DNA of 42,647 nucleotides from Candidatus Uhrbacteria bacterium (GTDB lineage Bacteria; Patescibacteriota; Patescibacteriia; UBA9934), in contig JABJOE010000004.1 in assembly GCA_018664485.1 (NCBI GenBank), positions 1 through 42,647 on the forward strand, read 5' to 3'. Shown piece after piece: positions 40,549 through 42,647 of the stretch (within the stretch, counting starts at the first letter, position 1; the number at the start of each line of letters is the position of its first letter). The notes beneath the pieces were generated by a model. It did not search any database and was not told where the DNA came from. It was given only the letters and a program-made list of their open reading frames with translations. The position numbers were made by a program, and so were the translations under genes.

Positions 40549-41436
40549 ATGAACGCAACCCTGAAGACCCTGATCGGCCTGAGCCTGATCGGCCTGAGCC
40601 TGGTGGCCTGTAGCCCCCACGGCGACAATGACGACACCCTCGACACCGGCACCTCCGACGATGATGGTGAGCTGTCGAGCGCCGGCGAGGGCGACGATGG
40701 CGACGACGGTGGCGACACCGACGACACCGACGAGCCCGAGGTCGATGCGGACGGCGACGGCTTCACCGCCGACGAAGACTGCGACGACAGCGATGCTAGC
40801 ACCTACCCCGGCGCCCCCGAGCTCTGTGACGGCCTCGACAACGACTGCGATGACGTGGTCGACGAAGATGCCATCAACGACTCGACCTGGTACCGCGATA
40901 GTGATGGCGATGGGTACGGTGATCCGTCCATCTCGACCAGCGCCTGCGATGTCCCGAGCGGTTTCGTCGGCAACGGCGACGACTGCGACGACACCGACGC
41001 CAGTGCATACGACGACTGCACCAGTACGGACACCTGCACCATCGACATGGAGTGGGAGCCCGAAGGTGGCGCCAAGGACCTTCTCTCGCTCAGCTACGAG
41101 CTGGACTGCGATAGCAGCTACGAGGACTGGGATGCGACCGTCGCGGCCACCTCCAGCAGCTCGATTGCAGGCAGCTTCAGCCGTGAGATGAGCGAGGGCC
41201 AAGTCTGCATGTTGCGGATGAACGCCACGTCTCAGCTCGAGACCGAGAGCTACCGCGTCCGCTACGGCTGCGAGAGCACTTCGGGGTCCGAGTCCGGCGA
41301 CATCAACCAGGGTACCTGGAGTGTGACCGTCGACTGCGGAACGCCCATGGTCCAGACCATCAGCGTCAACAGCAAGGACAGCGGCACCGTCGACGGCTGC
41401 GAGACCGAAGTCATCCCGTTGGTTCTGGCCTTCTAG
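40549..41436 (+). CDS. Secreted lipoprotein with MopE-type putative metal-binding motifs
   Basis: A 295-residue protein. Signal peptide with lipobox LVAC (Cys21), so a surface or membrane-bound lipoprotein. Residues about 25-65 are an acidic Asp/Gly/Thr linker. About 66-150 contain the MopE-type pattern DGDGFTADEDCDDSDAS, CDGLDNDCDDVVDED and DSDGDGYGD (Pfam Cu-binding_MopE family), thought to bind metal, probably calcium-like or copper in MopE itself. The last 150 residues look like a beta domain with six or so cysteines. It is GC-rich with C-ending codons, has a GGAG site 5 bases before the ATG, and an internal 15-base tandem duplication in the signal peptide. Such proteins are typical of Myxococcota-like bacteria, so foreign origin or contig chimera is possible. 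Confidence 0.85.
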   Translation: MNATLKTLIGLSLIGLSLVACSPHGDNDDTLDTGTSDDDGELSSAGEGDDGDDGGDTDDTDEPEVDADGDGFTADEDCDDSDASTYPGAPELCDGLDNDCDDVVDEDAINDSTWYRDSDGDGYGDPSISTSACDVPSGFVGNGDDCDDTDASAYDDCTSTDTCTIDMEWEPEGGAKDLLSLSYELDCDSSYEDWDATVAATSSSSIAGSFSREMSEGQVCMLRMNATSQLETESYRVRYGCESTSGSESGDINQGTWSVTVDCGTPMVQTISVNSKDSGTVDGCETEVIPLVLAF

Positions 41437-41455
41437 CCTGAGCCTTCTCCCGTGA

Positions 41456-41502
41456 TAGGGGCCCGACAGAGTATGCCTTCTGGCTGCTCGACTGGGTCCC
41501 TA
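41456..41502 (+). terminator. Possible terminator hairpin without T-run
   Basis: TAGGGGCCC (41456-41464) pairs with GGGTCCCTA (41494-41502), with one wobble, 20 bases after the stop. No T tract follows, so termination is uncertain. Confidence 0.4.
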
Positions 41503-41562
41503 CATTTGCATCTAGATTATATTAGCTTCTTTATTCAATGCGCTTTTATGGCGTTTTTTGTC

Positions 41563-41654
41563 TTTTCTATCTAACGTAGGGTTATTTAATAAAAAAGCTT
41601 CAGAGGCTTGTTAAAGGTTATTTGGTAGAAATAATGAGTAACAAAACTGCCTCA
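41563..41654. repeat. Hairpin repeat unit B2 (type 2)
   Basis: Begins with CTATCTAACGTAGGGTTATT. Stems: GAGGC (41603-41607) with GCCTC (41649-41653), TTGTTA (41608-41613) with TAACAA (41639-41644), and an inner TTATTT/AAATAA. Matches unit A2. Confidence 0.7.
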
Positions 41655-41750
41655 TTTCCTATCTAACAGAGGGTTTTAGCAAATAAATTGCTTCCGAGGA
41701 CGTTTAGGGCTAGATCCGGCAAGAATAGCCTGATCGCAAAATCGCCTCCG
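41655..41750. repeat. Hairpin repeat unit B1 (type 1)
   Basis: Begins with CTATCTAACAGAGGGTTTTA. Stem GGGCTA (41707-41712) with TAGCCT (41726-41731), and a flanking GAGG/CCTC pair. Matches unit A1 with compensated changes; order relative to type 2 is reversed compared with the first array. Confidence 0.7.
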
Positions 41751-41774
41751 TTGTTACCAAAAAAGATACAACGG
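41748..41774. repeat. Conserved CCGTTGT/ACAACGG hairpin, copy B
   Basis: Arms CCGTTGT (41748-41754) and ACAACGG (41768-41774) identical to copy A, with a different loop of 13 bases. Confidence 0.7.
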
Positions 41775-41856
41775 ATGCCCGGTTTTGCAGGCTATGATGA
41801 CGGATTTGTCCCTAGATACCGCAGGCGCAATTTACTTTATAAAACCCGTAGCACCC

Positions 41857-41885
41857 TTGACAAAAGCCTCTTTTTCTGCTATTAT
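41857..41885 (+). promoter_or_regulatory. Near-consensus promoter of the second MopE-like gene
   Basis: -35 TTGACA (41857-41862), 17-base spacer, -10 TATTAT (41880-41885). Spacer ends TTTTCTGC as in the first promoter. Confidence 0.85.
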
Positions 41886-41953
41886 TCGGTGTTCGTTTAA
41901 AAGTGAGGCAACTCACATAATAGACGAAATCATTAATAACACTCCCTAAGAGC

Positions 41954-42002
41954 GGGCACTTTGCCCATGATTCAGCTTGCTGGATCAACGGGCATTCTGC
42001 CC
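41954..42002 (+). promoter_or_regulatory. Twin leader hairpins of the second MopE-like gene
   Basis: Two copies of the same small hairpin: GGGCA-CTT-TGCCC (41954-41966) and GGGCA-TTC-TGCCC (41990-42002), with a CAGC/GCTG pair between them. They lie in the transcribed leader, the second ending 26 bases before the start codon. Confidence 0.5.
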
Positions 42003-42028
42003 ATTCACTGCGCAACCCTGGAGACCCC

Positions 42029-42647
42029 ATGACGCGCTTCCCGACCCTGACCACCCTTCTGGCCCTTGCGGTCGTCACTCTCAACACTGGCTGCTTCGAC
42101 GACGTCGAGCAGAAGATCTGCAAGGAGTATGACAGCTTCACCGCCGATCAGCAGGTTCTCCTGGACATGGCCGGAGTGGAGTCCGGCGAGTCCGCTTGCA
42201 TCGTCTATCACACCGACACTGAGTGCAACTACGTCTACGTGGTCGGCGAGATCGACGACGGAGGCTGGTACGGCGATAACGCCGACGAGTGCACCGGTGA
42301 GGACGAGCCGGAGGAGCCCACCGACGACGACAGCGACGGCTTCGACTCCGACGAGGACTGCGACGACGACGACGCGACCATCAACCCGGATGCAGAAGAG
42401 GTCTGCGACGGTGTCGACAATGACTGCGATGGCACTGTCGACGGCGAAGACGCCACCGATGCCGAGGTGTTCTACACCGACAGCGACGGCGACGGCTACT
42501 GCAGCACCGAGTTCGAGACGGTTTGTTCCGGAGACGAGGCTTCGACCTCCGTTTCCGAGACCGACTGTGACATCGACGGCGACGGCGACTTCGACGGCGA
42601 CGACGAGGACTGCGACGACGACGACGCAGACATCGATCTGACCTGTG
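42029..42647 (+). CDS. Second MopE-like lipoprotein, 3' end cut by the window
   Basis: The frame is open from ATG 42029 to the window end (206 codons, no stop). Signal peptide with lipobox NTGC (Cys22). A domain with scattered cysteines (about 23-92) is followed by a PTDDDSDGFDSDEDCDDDD segment and CDGVDNDCDGTVDGED, the MopE-type pattern, then FYTDSDGDGYC and further Asp-rich repeats at the cut end. GGAG lies 6 bases before the start. GC-rich with GAC-heavy codon use like the gene at 40549. The two proteins share architecture but not clear sequence identity outside the motif, so they are members of one family rather than a recent duplicate. Confidence 0.83.
   Translation, partial: MTRFPTLTTLLALAVVTLNTGCFDDVEQKICKEYDSFTADQQVLLDMAGVESGESACIVYHTDTECNYVYVVGEIDDGGWYGDNADECTGEDEPEEPTDDDSDGFDSDEDCDDDDATINPDAEEVCDGVDNDCDGTVDGEDATDAEVFYTDSDGDGYCSTEFETVCSGDEASTSVSETDCDIDGDGDFDGDDEDCDDDDADIDLTC

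Larger units (their letters stand above)
41437..42028. other. Long non-coding region before the second MopE-like gene
   Basis: About 590 bases without a gene, with the same parts as the region at 40029-40548: two hairpin units (here type 2 first, then type 1), the CCGTTGT hairpin, a near-consensus promoter and a structured leader. The stretch 41510-41560 is plain AT-rich sequence. Confidence 0.75.

Noticed and set aside
40489-41202. Minus-strand frame of 237 codons and other long frames across the MopE-like genes
   Set aside because: GC-rich Asp (GAC) repeats create long open frames on all strands; the plus-strand frame alone has a lipobox, cysteines and a ribosome binding site.
41563-41750. 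Integron attC sites
   Set aside because: Units begin with ATCTAAC-like strings that fit the RYYYAAC half-site, but I find no matching GTTRRRY half-site at the other end, and two units precede each gene rather than one following it. Kept only as an alternative to test.
40044-41774. CRISPR array
   Set aside because: The units are about 90 bases, imperfect and only two in a row, with no uniform short repeat and spacer pattern and no cas genes.
42066-42641. Plus-strand frame of 191 codons rich in Thr, Ser and Ala
   Set aside because: It is an out-of-frame reading of the lipoprotein gene starting at 42029, which has the signal peptide and MopE-type motifs.
1-42647. TGA read as glycine (Gracilibacteria/Absconditabacteria code)
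   Set aside because: TGA ends many genes in tight ATGA overlaps (for example at 7187, 14168, 38171 and 38671) and no gene needs read-through.

Overview
The window looks like a chromosome segment of a Candidatus Patescibacteria (CPR) bacterium, probably a Parcubacteria-type lineage. Evidence: moderately AT-rich, tightly packed genes; start/stop overlaps of the ATGA and TAATG kind; cell-wall and division genes mixed with many glycosyltransferases; a DPM1-like transferase paired with DUF2304; a PEGA-domain propeller protein; and a subtilase with a C-terminal domain of a type I remember from CPR secreted proteins. TGA is used as a stop, so the code is not the TGA=Gly code of Gracilibacteria or Absconditabacteria. 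The lineage call is inference; no rRNA is present.

Layout. 1-425: non-coding, with the first copy of a structured repeat. 426-16757: envelope and surface-glycan region: TPR protein, secreted subtilase, UDP-glucuronate-decarboxylase-like epimerase, two GT2 and two GT4 glycosyltransferases, large multi-pass membrane proteins, a CDP-alcohol phosphotransferase, HIT and EEP-family enzymes, then rmlB. 16758-17166: two more copies of the repeat. 17167-18588: rmlC-rmlD; rmlA is not in the window. 18672-22594: an orphan gene, MazG-like and PEGA genes on the minus strand, S41 protease and Nudix hydrolase. 22595-23492: a compositionally different patch with one small membrane-protein gene under an operator-like inverted repeat. 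23552-26876: rplI, pyrG, rpmA, nfu-like. 26883-39966: peptidoglycan and division genes (mraY, ftsW, murG, murD, murE-like, FtsB-like, SurA-like), interrupted by a pentapeptide-repeat gene, a zinc-ribbon gene, tRNA-Lys, a GT4 and a P-type Ca2+-type ATPase. 40029-42647: two GC-rich lipoprotein genes with MopE-type Asp/Cys motifs, each behind a matching AT-rich repeat array and a near-consensus promoter; the second runs off the end.

The genes mostly build the envelope: nucleotide sugars (rmlBCD, UXS-like), glycosyl transfer, lipid carriers, lipid II synthesis and septal growth, plus secreted proteases and folding factors.

Two styles of gene start coexist. Most host genes lack a Shine-Dalgarno sequence, and at least seven transcription units have a -10 box only 8-10 bases before the start codon, which predicts leaderless mRNAs. 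Four accessory genes (22992-23492, 29227-29646, 40549-41436, 42029-end) instead have GGAG/GAGG-type sites and separate leaders; three of these four are also clearly GC-richer. The most unusual non-coding signals are two families of dispersed hairpin repeats, both with compensatory base changes between copies.
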